A stretch of DNA of 64,000 nucleotides. Source: an uncultured Lacticaseibacillus sp. GTDB lineage: Bacteria > Bacillota > Bacilli > Lactobacillales > Lactobacillaceae. The stretch spans positions 1 through 64,000 of the forward strand of contig CAKRNG010000006.1 of assembly GCA_934370925.1 (NCBI GenBank). The letters run 5' to 3'. Made by a program: the position numbers and the translations under genes. The first letter of the stretch is position 1. Each line of letters opens with the position of its first letter. Shown here piece by piece: positions 26,833 to 35,540 of this stretch. The notes below the pieces were generated by a model. That model saw nothing but the letters and a program-made list of their open reading frames with translations. It was not told the DNA's origin and searched no databases.

Positions 26833-28917
26833 TTAGTTGAAGAAGTTCTTAATGCCGTCGACCCAGCCGCTTACCGTGTCCTTTGCGCTCTCGACGCCCT
26901 TCTCCACGCCGTCCTGAATGTTATCCCAGACATCGCTGCTGTCTGAATTGTCATCGGACGTGTCCGTGCCCTTGCTCTCGACGAGGGACTGAGCATCAGT
27001 TGTGTTGAAGCTCGTCTGGGCGGTATTCGGCAGGATGTTCTCCATTTCGTCCTTGAAGATGGTCTTCACCGTGCCGCCAGAGCCATTCAGGTAGTGATCC
27101 TTGTCGGTGTAGGCAAAACCCGTCCACGTGGCAACCACGATGTCTGGCGTGTACCCAACGACCCACTGATCCTTCTCCCCAGTATTCGTCCAGGATACTT
27201 GGCTCGACCCGGTCTTTCCGGCAACCGTGAAGCCACTTGGTTTCCCAGTTACGGCAGAACCATAGTTGAACGTTCCCATCATCATGCTGGTCATTTCCTT
27301 GGCAACACTCTTGCTAATGATGGTTTTGTTGGTCGCGTTATTCTCGTACACCACCGTCCCCGTTGCGTCCACAATCTTGCGGATGAAGTGGGTTTCGGGT
27401 AGCTTCCCGCCATTTGCGAATACCGAGTAAGCCCGCGCGAGCATCTCTGGCGTGACGGTCGTGCTAACGCCACCTAATGCCGCAGCGAGGTTCTGGTCGG
27501 CCTTTTTCAGATTAATGCCGAAGCGTGCCAGGCTGTTCACCCCAGTTTGGAGGCCAATCTTGTTGAGCAACCAGACGGCGGGCACGTTCGTACTGTACGC
27601 GAGCGCGCTGTACATGGGCACGCTGTCCTTGTACAGGCCATTTGGATTAGTTGGTGTGTAGTTGTCGGACCCGAAGCTTTGTTTTTTGTCAGAAAGCTCA
27701 GAGTCGTAATGGTAGCCTTTTTCCAGCGCTGGCGTATACACCATGAGTGGCTTCAACGTGGAGCCCGGCGAGCGGCCAGACATGGATGTGGCGTAGTTGA
27801 GTCCCCGGTACACATGGGTGCCCCGACTACCGACAACCGCCAACACACCCCCTGTATCGGGATCAACCGCAATTGACGCGGCTTGCGCCTTGGTGCCGTC
27901 AGACGCGTTTGCGGGGAACAACCAACTCTTCTGGAAGGTCTCGTTCATCTTCTTCTGGTACGTCGTGTCGAGGGTGGTGTAGACCTTGTAGCCCTTATTC
28001 ACAATATCGTTCTCAGAAACACCAACGTCGATGGCTTCACTGATAACCGCGTCGAAGAAATCAGGGTACGTGTCGGTTGCGTCTGACTTGTACGAGTTCT
28101 TAAGTGTCAGCGTGGTGGTCTTGGCCGTCTTCGCCTCGCTTTCACTCAGGTGTCCCGCCTCAACTTCAAGGTCGAGCACCAAGTTACGGCGACTGATGGC
28201 GTGGTCCATGTGGTCAATCGGGTTGTAGTAACTTGGACTCCGCAGCATTGCCGCTAACGTTGCCCCTTCCCCCACCGTCAATTCACTGGCGGACTTACCG
28301 AAGTAGCGCTTGGACGCATCCTCGACGCCCCAGACCCCGTTCCCGAAGTAGGCGTTGTTCAGGTACATCGTTAAGATATCCTTCTTGGAGTAAACCTTGT
28401 TAATCTGAACGGCAAGGAACAGTTCCTGAGCCTTACGCGCAAAGCTCTGTTTCTGCGTCAGAAGCGTGTTCTTCGCCAACTGCTGGGTGAGCGTGCTCCC
28501 CCCACCCGTAATGGCGCCACGATTGATGATTAACTTCACCACCGACCGCAGAATCCCCTTAATATCAAATCCCCAGTTGGAATAAAAGCTCCGGTCTTCC
28601 GTACTAATGACCGCATTTTGAACATTCACAGAGATGTCCTTCAGCTCAACATACGTCCCTTTTTGCGAATACAACGTGCCGGCCGACTTATTATTCTTAT
28701 CGTATATCGTCGTCTTCGTCTGCAGGCTGCTCTTGATGTTCTCAACGTTCGCTGTTTTCGCTTCGTAGGTCAGGTATGCGGATAACGCGAGCACGAGGGT
28801 GAGGACGAGGAGAATTGCCCAGCGAATTAATTGGAACCGCCGCTGAATCCGCCCCAGGAAATGCCAGACGTTCACAAGTCCCTGTCGAATATATGCCCAT
28901 ATTTGATGCCAATCCAC
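26833..28917 (-). CDS. Class A penicillin-binding protein (PBP2A type)
   Basis: Bifunctional peptidoglycan synthase of 694 residues: a short cytoplasmic N-terminus, one membrane segment (about 33-52), a GT51 glycosyltransferase domain with catalytic Glu107 in ISTEDRSFY and GGGSTLTQQLAKN (138-150), and a transpeptidase domain with STLK (Ser386), YSTN (441-444) and KTGSS (near 570). The end is an acidic Asp/Ser-rich linker plus an amphipathic tail. The start is probably GTG at 28917, preceded by GGAAGGGAAGTGA. It acts at the outer membrane face in cross-linking the wall. Confidence 0.95.
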   Translation of the reverse strand: MDWHQIWAYIRQGLVNVWHFLGRIQRRFQLIRWAILLVLTLVLALSAYLTYEAKTANVENIKSSLQTKTTIYDKNNKSAGTLYSQKGTYVELKDISVNVQNAVISTEDRSFYSNWGFDIKGILRSVVKLIINRGAITGGGSTLTQQLAKNTLLTQKQSFARKAQELFLAVQINKVYSKKDILTMYLNNAYFGNGVWGVEDASKRYFGKSASELTVGEGATLAAMLRSPSYYNPIDHMDHAISRRNLVLDLEVEAGHLSESEAKTAKTTTLTLKNSYKSDATDTYPDFFDAVISEAIDVGVSENDIVNKGYKVYTTLDTTYQKKMNETFQKSWLFPANASDGTKAQAASIAVDPDTGGVLAVVGSRGTHVYRGLNYATSMSGRSPGSTLKPLMVYTPALEKGYHYDSELSDKKQSFGSDNYTPTNPNGLYKDSVPMYSALAYSTNVPAVWLLNKIGLQTGVNSLARFGINLKKADQNLAAALGGVSTTVTPEMLARAYSVFANGGKLPETHFIRKIVDATGTVVYENNATNKTIISKSVAKEMTSMMMGTFNYGSAVTGKPSGFTVAGKTGSSQVSWTNTGEKDQWVVGYTPDIVVATWTGFAYTDKDHYLNGSGGTVKTIFKDEMENILPNTAQTSFNTTDAQSLVESKGTDTSDDNSDSSDVWDNIQDGVEKGVESAKDTVSGWVDGIKNFFN

Positions 28918-29412
28918 GCCGTCACTTCCCTTCCGAGGTTTTTAGGTTGATGCTTTTTGTACCGCTTGTTCGTTTTTTCTTTTGTTCTTTATTGCCATAT
29001 TTCCAGTCGCCCGCTTCAGTGCGCGGGCGGACGCTTGAGACTCGGCCGGCGCCTCGTCTCTCTTAGTTAATTTCATCTTGAGTACCTGACCAAAATTCCC
29101 CTGTTCGGTGAATTTTGCCAGCTTACGCGTTTTTGTTGCGCCCTACATCCGGCTTTTCGCGATTTCACTTGCTTACGTTGCGACTTTATTGCCCGGCGCC
29201 TATTTTACCGTCACCTTATTCGTTTATTTTCGCCACTTGGTATCAGGCTTGGTTCACCAATCTCTGGTAAAATTACCTTAGATGACTGCCCCATCATTTT
29301 TATCCCTAACCTTTTCGGGTGACCGTGACAGCTTATTTTAGCATACCTTTTCTAAGTGCCTTTACTGCCACTCATTACTTTACATAATTATTACCAAAAT
29401 GAGGTGCGACTT
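28918..29412. other. Intergenic region with repeat E copy 2
   Basis: About 500 bases between the divergent PBP and RluA-type genes. A family E copy with GACGCTTGAGACTCGG lies at 29001-29062. The rest is T-rich, with no gene, tRNA or clear riboswitch. Confidence 0.5.
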
Positions 29413-30264
29413 TTGACTGATTTTTCACAAATTATTCACCACGTTCCCGCGACGTCTTCCGTACGGGCGCTAATGCAGGACTGGCTCATTCCCAAGCGTG
29501 TTCAGGGCGAATTACGCATGCACGAGGGCATTCAGATTAATGGGCGCTACCTCCCCCTTTCGGAACCCGTGCCCGAGGATGCGACGGTTACACTGCATTA
29601 CACGGGCGTTGACCCCACCATCGCGCCCGTTCACGTTCCCCTCGACATCGCGTACGAGGATGATCAGCTCCTCGCCGTGAATAAACCCGCGGGCCTGAAA
29701 ACACACCCGAACAGCGCGGATGATACCGACACCATGATTGCGCGCATCGGTGGGTACCTGGGACGCCCCGCTTTCATCACCCACCGGCTCGACATGGCAA
29801 CAAGTGGCCTCCTCCTCGTGGCCAAGGACCCGCTTAGCCAGGCCATCATCAACCGGCAGCTCGCCACAAAAACGGCGGCGCGCAGTTACACGGCATTCAC
29901 TGCGCCTGACATTCCAGATCACGGCACGATTGACGCCCCCATCGACCACATGCCAAATGACATCCGCAGACGGTGTGTCGCAGCAACTGGCCTCCCCGCC
30001 GTCACCCATTATGTCGTGCAGGAACGACACACAACATACGCCGTGGTGCACCTGACACTCGAAACGGGGCGCACACACCAAATCCGCGTGCACCTCGCCC
30101 ACATCGGCTTCCCCATCCTCGGCGACCCGCTTTACGCAGACACAGCGAACATGGACGGCACCTCGCGCATGTATCTTCACGCAACGTCCATGACGCTCAC
30201 AGCACCCTTTAGTCACCGCATTCTCACACTCACGTCCCCGTTCAAGTTGACTCCTGACGCTTGA
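29413..30264 (+). CDS. RluA-family pseudouridine synthase
   Basis: A 283-residue RNA pseudouridine synthase. The catalytic motif HRLDMATSGLL is near residue 125, with YEDDQLLAVNKPAGLKTHP before it and GRTHQIRVHLAHIGFPILGD after it. The N-terminal part is a degenerate S4-like region. Its RNA target (23S rRNA or tRNA) cannot be told from sequence. I start at TTG 29413, 6 nt after GAGGTG; an upstream ATG would add a tail unlike the family. A bidirectional-looking terminator follows. Confidence 0.92.
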   Translation: MTDFSQIIHHVPATSSVRALMQDWLIPKRVQGELRMHEGIQINGRYLPLSEPVPEDATVTLHYTGVDPTIAPVHVPLDIAYEDDQLLAVNKPAGLKTHPNSADDTDTMIARIGGYLGRPAFITHRLDMATSGLLLVAKDPLSQAIINRQLATKTAARSYTAFTAPDIPDHGTIDAPIDHMPNDIRRRCVAATGLPAVTHYVVQERHTTYAVVHLTLETGRTHQIRVHLAHIGFPILGDPLYADTANMDGTSRMYLHATSMTLTAPFSHRILTLTSPFKLTPDA

Positions 30265-30265
30265 G

Positions 30266-30306
30266 ACGTAAAAAGGACCGACATTCATGTCGGTCCTTTT
30301 TTACGT
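30266..30306 (+). terminator. Terminator of the RluA-type gene
   Basis: Long stem ACGTAAAAAGGACCGACAT and complement with a 2-4 nt loop and T run. It is preceded by GACGCTTGAGAC, the family E core. Confidence 0.85.
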
Positions 30307-30459
30307 GGTATATTGCTTGACGGTTCAACGTCTTCGGTAATTATTTGAAAATGTTGCAAAACCCGAGAAAATGGCACGCGCAACACAAATCGGTTTGCTG
30401 TCATCCTTTTCCGAACAGGGAAAGGATGACTCAGGTGCCCACCAACTGACTGACCAAAC

Positions 30460-30484
30460 GAGATGTGGCGCACGGCCACATCTC
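30460..30484 (-). terminator. Hairpin after argR
   Basis: Ten-bp stem GAGATGTGGC/GCCACATCTC just after the argR stop on the minus strand. The tail is weakly T-rich (GTTTGG). A second hairpin GTCATCCTTT/AAAGGATGAC lies at about 30399-30430. Confidence 0.55.
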
Positions 30485-30495
30485 AAGCGTCGGTT

Positions 30496-30957
30496 TTAGC
30501 CTTCTGTCGTGAGGGCGTGCTGGTACTGATCGTAAAACCAGATGGCTGCATCTTCATCAGGACTGATGACAACAATGGTGTCGTGCCCCGCAACGGTACC
30601 AACCACCTGTGGGAAATTGGCGTCATCAATCAAAGCGGCGAGCAAGTTTCCATTGCTTGGCGCGGTCTTGATAACGTTCATGAACATGACGCGCGTAATG
30701 CTGACGCCCACTTCACGAACCGTATTGTTAAGTCGATCAGTCAGGCTCATGTTCCCCTGTTGCAAGATGATGTATCGGCTGCCGCCTTCTACATCCTTCG
30801 ACTTCACAATGCGCATCTCACGAATATCACGCGAGACGGTTGCTTGCGTGGCGTAAATGCCCGCTTTCTGCAAATCCTTCAGTAGCTGTTCCTGTGTTTG
30901 GACAACCTTGGTGCCGATAATCCTGGCTACGGCCTTTTGCCGTTCTGCCTTCTTCAA
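30496..30957 (-). CDS. argR: Arginine repressor family regulator
   Basis: ArgR/AhrC-type regulator. Starting at TTG 30957, 8 nt after GAGGGGG, gives 153 residues and the standard beginning MKKAERQ; a longer form from 31023 is unlikely. The winged helix with ATQATVSRDIREM (36-48) binds ARG boxes. The C-terminal domain forms the hexamer and normally binds arginine through a GDD motif; here it reads GHD (124-126), the first acidic residue being His. This resembles the arginine-insensitive ArgR partner of the two-protein systems in lactic acid bacteria. It is divergent in role but parallel in strand to argS. Confidence 0.92.
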   Translation of the reverse strand: MKKAERQKAVARIIGTKVVQTQEQLLKDLQKAGIYATQATVSRDIREMRIVKSKDVEGGSRYIILQQGNMSLTDRLNNTVREVGVSITRVMFMNVIKTAPSNGNLLAALIDDANFPQVVGTVAGHDTIVVISPDEDAAIWFYDQYQHALTTEG

Positions 30958-31269
30958 TGTCGGTGCCCCCTCAATCCCTGTTTTTCCAGCGTCTGATTCG
31001 CGCCGTTTACATTTACTTAGCATACACTATCAACCAACAAAATTGCATGCCTGGTCAATAAAATTTAATTAAACATACGAATAGTAAGGCGAATGACGGC
31101 GACTCCAGGAAACAAAATGCCCAAAGTTCCAAGCAAGTTCACTAACGTCGATTACCTTTTAACCGCTTCAAAATAACACGATTCAGATAAAGCAACTGTC
31201 ATTAGTTCACCTTAACGCATCCAAAAAATAAAACTATTTGTTTGATAGGTTTTCACCAACTGAATATAA
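30958..31269. other. argR upstream region
   Basis: About 310 bases between argR and the end of argS. They must contain the argR promoter. I see AT-rich ARG-box-like half sites such as TGAATATAAAT near 31260 but nothing I would call firmly. No gene. Confidence 0.4.
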
Positions 31270-31307
31270 ATCTGGCGCCAGGAGCGTTCATCTCCCGACG
31301 CCAGATT
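31270..31307 (-). terminator. Terminator of argS
   Basis: Stem ATCTGGCG/CGCCAGAT with inner GGAG/CTCC pairing, followed by TTTATATT on the minus strand. Confidence 0.75.
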
Positions 31308-31332
31308 CACGTCCATTCATCACCCAAAAAGG

Positions 31333-33015
31333 TTACATTTCCTTAGGTGATTTCACACCCAAAAGGTTCAAGGATTCTGTCAGAACCACGGAGACACTCT
31401 GAACCAGAGCCAAACGTGCTGGTAATTCTGCGTCTTCAACCAACACCTTGGTGTGCGCGTAGTACTGGTTGAAGGTCTTCGCGAGCTTCAACGCATACTT
31501 CGCAATCACGGATGGTTCGTATTCCTTTGCGGCACGCGCAATCGTGTCTGGGAAGGCACCCAACTGCTTGAGAACAGGCCATGCAGCTTCATCAGCCAGC
31601 GTCACCGTTGCGTCTGCTTGTGCGGTCGCCTTTGCTAAGATGGAGTTCGCACGCGCATTCGTGTACTGCACGTAAGGACCGGTTTCCCCTTCAAAACGAA
31701 CAACTTCTTCCAGGTTGAAGTCGAATTGATCAATACGTTCGTTCTTCAAATCATGGAAGACCACGGCCCCAACACCGACTGCCTGCGCAACTTCATCCGC
31801 GTTCTGCAAGTCAGGGTGCTTTGCCGCAATCTGTTCCTTGGCCAGGTCAACAGCTTCACCGAGGACCTTCTCAAGCAGGATGACGTTCCCCTTACGCGTG
31901 GACAACTTCTTCCCGTTCGCCGTAATCAGGCCGAATGGAATGTGGTGGATGTCATCGGACCAGTCCTTGCCCATTTCCTTCAGAACGGCCTTGAGCTGCT
32001 TGAAGTGTTCCGTCTGTTCCATCCCAACCACGTACAGGCTCTGCGTGAAGTCGTATTCAGCGTGCCGGTACATTGCGGCCGCGAGATCACGGGTCATGTA
32101 CAGCGTGGCACCGTCGCTCTTACGAATCAAAGCGGGGTTCAAGTTGTACTTGGTCAAGTCCACGATTTCAGCACCGCGACTCTCCTGCAACAAGCCCTTG
32201 TCTTCGAGTTCGTTTGTCACCAAATCCATCTTGTCGTTGTAGAAAGCTTCCCCGTTGAAGCTATCGAATTCAACACCAAGAATGTCGTAAATCCGCTTGA
32301 ATTCCTTGAGACTTTCATCACGGAACCAGCTCCACAAGTGCGTGGCTTCTTCATCGCCGTCTTCCAGCTTCTTGAACCATGCACGGGCTTCGTCATCCAT
32401 TTCAGGCTTGGATTCAGCTTCGGCGTGAAAACGAACATAGTATTCAAGCAAGTGCTTGATTGGGTCCGCCTTGACTTCTTCTTCGCTCCCCCACAGCTTG
32501 TAGGCAACGATGAGCTTCCCGAATTGTGTACCCCAGTCACCCAAGTGGTTAATCTTGATTGGCGTGTACCCAATCTTGGTCAAAATTTTGGCAATTGAGT
32601 TCCCGATGACGGTTGAGCGCAGGTGACCCATGGACATTGGCTTAGCAATGTTAGGGCTGGACATGTCGATTGGCACGTTCCCGTGACCAAGTTCCTGCTT
32701 CCCGTAATCAGCGCCCGCTTCAGCGATTTCCGCCAAAACAGCCTTGGCAAAAGTGGTCTTGGCAAGGAAGAAGTTCACGTAAGCCCCCGTTGCGACCACC
32801 TTGTCGAAGTTCGTCCCGTCAACGGCTTCAGCTAAATCAGCCGCAATCTTAACGGGTGCCATGTGCCGAGACTTCGCAAGCACAAACGTTGGGAAAGCAT
32901 AGTCCCCAAGATCGTTGCTCTTAGGTGTTTCGATCAGCTTGGCAACCTGCTCAACTGGCAGTTCATCGCCCAATGTGGTGCTAATTGCGTCAATCACTTG
33001 TTGTTTGAAATCCAT
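31333..33015 (-). CDS. argS: Arginyl-tRNA synthetase
   Basis: Class I synthetase charging tRNA-Arg (EC 6.1.1.19), 560 residues. HIGH appears as MSMGHLRS within SPNIAKPMSMGHLRS, and the KMSKS loop is LSTRKG. The C-terminal DALR anticodon-binding domain ends in SLNLLGVKSPKEM. Two adjacent ATG codons exist; the AGGAGG is 6 nt from the second (33015), which I prefer. A T-box leader lies directly upstream, so expression should rise when tRNA-Arg is uncharged. Confidence 0.98.
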   Translation of the reverse strand: MDFKQQVIDAISTTLGDELPVEQVAKLIETPKSNDLGDYAFPTFVLAKSRHMAPVKIAADLAEAVDGTNFDKVVATGAYVNFFLAKTTFAKAVLAEIAEAGADYGKQELGHGNVPIDMSSPNIAKPMSMGHLRSTVIGNSIAKILTKIGYTPIKINHLGDWGTQFGKLIVAYKLWGSEEEVKADPIKHLLEYYVRFHAEAESKPEMDDEARAWFKKLEDGDEEATHLWSWFRDESLKEFKRIYDILGVEFDSFNGEAFYNDKMDLVTNELEDKGLLQESRGAEIVDLTKYNLNPALIRKSDGATLYMTRDLAAAMYRHAEYDFTQSLYVVGMEQTEHFKQLKAVLKEMGKDWSDDIHHIPFGLITANGKKLSTRKGNVILLEKVLGEAVDLAKEQIAAKHPDLQNADEVAQAVGVGAVVFHDLKNERIDQFDFNLEEVVRFEGETGPYVQYTNARANSILAKATAQADATVTLADEAAWPVLKQLGAFPDTIARAAKEYEPSVIAKYALKLAKTFNQYYAHTKVLVEDAELPARLALVQSVSVVLTESLNLLGVKSPKEM

Positions 33016-33029
33016 CATTTACCTCCTGA

Positions 33030-33228
33030 ATATAAAAAAAGTCCGTCCCCTTCAATTAAGAAAGAGACGAACTCACCGTCCGCGGTACCACTCTTGTTGA
33101 CGTTACCGCCCACTTAATGATTAAGATGACCTTCAAAAGCGCGCTCCGGATTGCTCATGCCCACATCACACCGCAGTGGGCTCACTGGAATGGCGCTGTC
33201 CGGTTCCTCTTTCTCATTAGGTGTTATT
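33030..33228 (-). promoter_or_regulatory. T-box riboswitch of argS
   Basis: The minus-strand leader holds the T-box sequence AAGAGTGGTACCGCG (33081-33095), a stem I region with a GCCCAC/GTGGGC apical helix (about 33135-33215), and a terminator with arms AGTTCGTCTCTTTC and GAAGGGGACGGACT followed by seven T (33034-33074). Uncharged tRNA pairing with the T-box would block the terminator. I could not fix the specifier codon; Arg is expected from the gene. Confidence 0.92.
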
Positions 33229-33230
33229 AC

Positions 33231-33301
33231 AGCGGTCGACGAGAATCGAACTCGCGACACCAGCTTGGGAAGCTGGAGTTTTACCACTAAACTACGACCG
33301 C
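33231..33301 (-). tRNA. tRNA-Gly (anticodon CCC)
   Basis: A full cloverleaf on the minus strand: acceptor GCGGTCG/CGACCGC, D arm GTTTAGTGGTAAAAC, anticodon stem CCAGC/GCTGG with loop TTCCCAA (anticodon CCC, reads GGG) and T arm with loop TTCGATT. It is 71 nt including the discriminator T, with no encoded CCA. The 3' end is only about 3 nt from the argS T-box leader on the same strand. Confidence 0.93.
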
Positions 33302-33355
33302 AACAACAGAATGTATTGTAGCACGCATCAGCCACCCTTGCCAAGCCCATTTGTG

Positions 33356-33534
33356 AAAAAAGTTTTGGAAGGCACGGCGGTTTGGGGGCCAAGTTCAGCT
33401 CCAGGGTAGTCGTGTCTCCAGTGGTGGGGCACGGCTCCATAACTCCAGCCAAAGCCCGGCTGAAGTTATTCCACCTCGCTTTGAGCCTGCCAGGAAGCCC
33501 GCCTGTCAGTCTCAAAGTCGGCCCGTATCTAGGG
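33356..33534 (+). repeat. Repeat family A, copy 4 (right arm lost)
   Basis: The A core (CTCCAGTGGTGGGGCACGG, then GCTTTGAGCCTGCC and CAGTCTCAAAGTCGG) is complete to about 33534. There the expected right arm is replaced by a fragment of family G. It lies downstream in plus sense of the tRNA gene, in a non-coding gap. Confidence 0.8.
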
Positions 33535-33574
33535 GGGTGCGCCATAAGTCCAAAGCACACGAACGTTACATCCA
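33535..33574 (+). repeat. Repeat family G, left-end fragment
   Basis: Forty bases matching the G leader (GGGTGCGCCATAAGTCCAAA to TTACATCC), without the hairpin. It joins the truncated A copy 4. Confidence 0.85.
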
Positions 33575-34160
33575 TCCCTACCGTCCACCTATCCCTCCGC
33601 AAAACTGTCCGCTACGATACTACCCCACATCATTGTAACTGTTACGCATAGTGAAACCAACCTGCACAACAGACAGAACTGATACGTCCATAATACGTAA
33701 TCAACAAGCTCCTTCACCCCTTCAATATAGAATTGCCAGATTAGATGCCATCTTATACACAAAAACGGACGGACCCGCTAAATCCACACATGCGCCACGG
33801 ACAAACACCGCCCCAAAGTTTTCCCGGTCTTCGGGAAAACTTTCTGCGTCGCCCCTATGAACTCGCCATACTTTATCGTGAAAAGTTAGTACACAATTAA
33901 AATGCCACACCCTCACGTTTGGCCGTTCCCAATCTTCCGTCTGTCATCTTTCCCGCCTTTGAACACGCTAGTTACGTTAGGTAAGGTCAACGTGCCATCT
34001 TTTTCCAATTTTTAAATTTAAAACCAGGTTATTTTCATCCCATTGTGTTTATCTGGCGCCCAATTTGTGGCATAATTAATGACCGTTGTGGGTAATGAAT
34101 TCCACGAAATTTTGGCCTAAATTAGAAAATTACATTTTATATAATTAGATTACATCTAGG
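33575..34160. other. Long gap with repeat F copy 2
   Basis: Nearly 600 bases without a supported gene. Holds F copy 2, hairpin AAAGTTTTCCC/GGGAAAACTTT at 33816-33844, followed by GCGTCGCCC as in copy 1. The part from 33960 on is AT-rich and leads into the promoter at 34162. Confidence 0.5.
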
Positions 34161-34161
34161 G

Positions 34162-34191
34162 TTGGTTATTTTTTTCTAACCGTGTTATAAT
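34162..34191 (+). promoter_or_regulatory. Promoter of the HicB-like gene
   Basis: TTGGTT, 18-nt spacer, TATAAT with TGT just before it (extended -10). A strong sigma-70-type promoter 25 nt upstream of the start codon. Confidence 0.75.
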
Positions 34192-34216
34192 TTTAGATAT
34201 TGGAGGAGGGATGTTC

Positions 34217-34615
34217 ATGGCTAAAGCAAAAACAGAACGGCGCTATTTCTTCGTTGCGAAGAATGTGAAGACGGATAGTGGCTATACAATTGAATTCTTG
34301 AATATTCCACACGTCTCTGCTTCTGGGGTAACTTACGCAGAGACCGTCTACTACTCTTACCGCGCGCTTTCCGACTTCCTCTCCCAATTGCCCGAGGGTG
34401 AAGCCGCCTTGGCCGCCTACACACTTGCCGGTATTCCGGAGAACGCTGAGAACACGTTCTATTCTATCGTAAGTGTGCCAAGTGACTATAACCCACATAA
34501 GATGACAACGACATTTACAATTGCCCAGACGCTCCCCGATGAAATTCGGAATCAGGCGGCTAAGTTGTCACATCTTGTGGAATATGATGACAAACCCTTA
34601 GCAACAAACCTATAA
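34217..34615 (+). CDS. HicB-like domain protein
   Basis: A 132-residue protein. Residues about 8-60 follow the pattern of the HicB antitoxin fold: F-x-V-A-x-N, SGYTIEFLNIPHVSASGVTYAETVYYSYRALSDFL. The rest is an unknown extension. No HicA-like toxin gene or DNA-binding tail is visible nearby, so a role as a toxin-antitoxin partner is not supported. I choose ATG 34217, 7 nt after AGGAGG; the ATG at 34211 is too close. It has its own strong promoter. Function unknown. Confidence 0.7.
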   Translation: MAKAKTERRYFFVAKNVKTDSGYTIEFLNIPHVSASGVTYAETVYYSYRALSDFLSQLPEGEAALAAYTLAGIPENAENTFYSIVSVPSDYNPHKMTTTFTIAQTLPDEIRNQAAKLSHLVEYDDKPLATNL

Positions 34616-34653
34616 CTTGGGATTTATCACCGGCTTCAATGGCCAATGTTGTG

Positions 34654-34799
34654 GGTGTGCTATAGAACGTTACATCAAGTCGCGCGCCAGAAGACTGTCA
34701 CCTCACATAATAAAGCAAGGCACGCATAAATCCTAAGTTCGGGATTTACGCGTGCCTTACTTTATATACCGGTGCCAAACCGTCTTCTGGCGCAGCCTC
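34654..34799 (-). repeat. Repeat family G, copy 3 (divergent stem)
   Basis: Outer arms and loop are as in other copies, but the inner stem has a different sequence (GGCACGC/GCGTGCC, AATAAAG/CTTTAT) that still pairs. The leader is shortened (GGGTGTGC, then AACGTTACATC). It lies between the HicB-like gene and azlC; its right end is about 18 nt before the azlC ribosome site. Confidence 0.88.
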
Positions 34800-34829
34800 G
34801 TTTCGTATTATTCGATTGGAGTGTTCATA

Positions 34830-35540
34830 TTGAATTCAGAATTAACCTTCCGTACAGGGCTCAAGGATACCCTGCCCACCGTGTTCGGCTACATCGGGAT
34901 TGGCCTCGCATTCGGGGTGGTCAGCCGCGCCGCACACATGAGCGTCCTGATCGCACTACTTCTCGCCCTCATTACATATAGCGGCGCCGCACAGTTCGTC
35001 ATCGTCAGCATGGTCGCCGCACAAAGTCCCCTCGTTTCCATCGTCTTGTCCGTCTTCATGATGAGCGCACGCATGTTGCTCACCAGCATGACGGTCGCAC
35101 CCTACTTCACAAAAGAAAGCATGGGGCGCAATCTTGCTATCGGAACGTTACTCACGGACGAAACGTTTGCCCTTTCAATGAGCAAACTGAACTATACGAA
35201 CCACAAACTGAGCTACCCGTGGCTAACCGCCGCAAACCTGTTCGCGTATACCGCCTGGGCGCTCGCCTCCGTTCTGGGGAATCTTATCGGTAGTCTGATT
35301 CCGGATCCGGAAAAATTCGGTCTGGATTACGCGCTGGTCGCCATGTTCATTGGGCTACTTTACCTCCAGATGATTGGTGACCGCAGTATAGCCCTCTCAT
35401 TCCAAGTGAAGCTCGTTCTCCTCGCCCTCGTGCTCACCTACATCGGGATGATTTTCATTCCCGGAAGCCTGCTCGTGCTGGTTGTCACCATTGTCACATG
35501 TTTGGTCGGAATGGGGGTGCGTCGTCATGCCAACATTTAA
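34830..35540 (+). CDS. azlC: AzlC-family branched-chain amino acid exporter subunit
   Basis: The large subunit of the AzlCD exporter for branched-chain amino acids and analogues. About seven membrane segments in 236 residues; start NSELTFRTGLKDTLPTVFGYIGIGLAFGVV is typical. The real start is TTG at 34830, 8 nt after GGAG (34818-34821). A longer frame from 34752 would begin inside a G repeat and is rejected. It overlaps azlD by 14 nt, so the two are co-translated. Confidence 0.93.
   Translation: MNSELTFRTGLKDTLPTVFGYIGIGLAFGVVSRAAHMSVLIALLLALITYSGAAQFVIVSMVAAQSPLVSIVLSVFMMSARMLLTSMTVAPYFTKESMGRNLAIGTLLTDETFALSMSKLNYTNHKLSYPWLTAANLFAYTAWALASVLGNLIGSLIPDPEKFGLDYALVAMFIGLLYLQMIGDRSIALSFQVKLVLLALVLTYIGMIFIPGSLLVLVVTIVTCLVGMGVRRHANI

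Noticed and set aside
31726-32598. 290-codon plus-strand frame opposite argS
   Set aside because: Antisense shadow of argS.
33114-33602. 162-codon minus-strand frame over the argS leader and tRNA
   Set aside because: It covers a tRNA and a T-box riboswitch and part of repeat A; no coding evidence.
34752-34829. An earlier ATG for azlC
   Set aside because: It falls inside the G repeat and has no ribosome site; TTG 34830 has both a good site and the family N-terminus.
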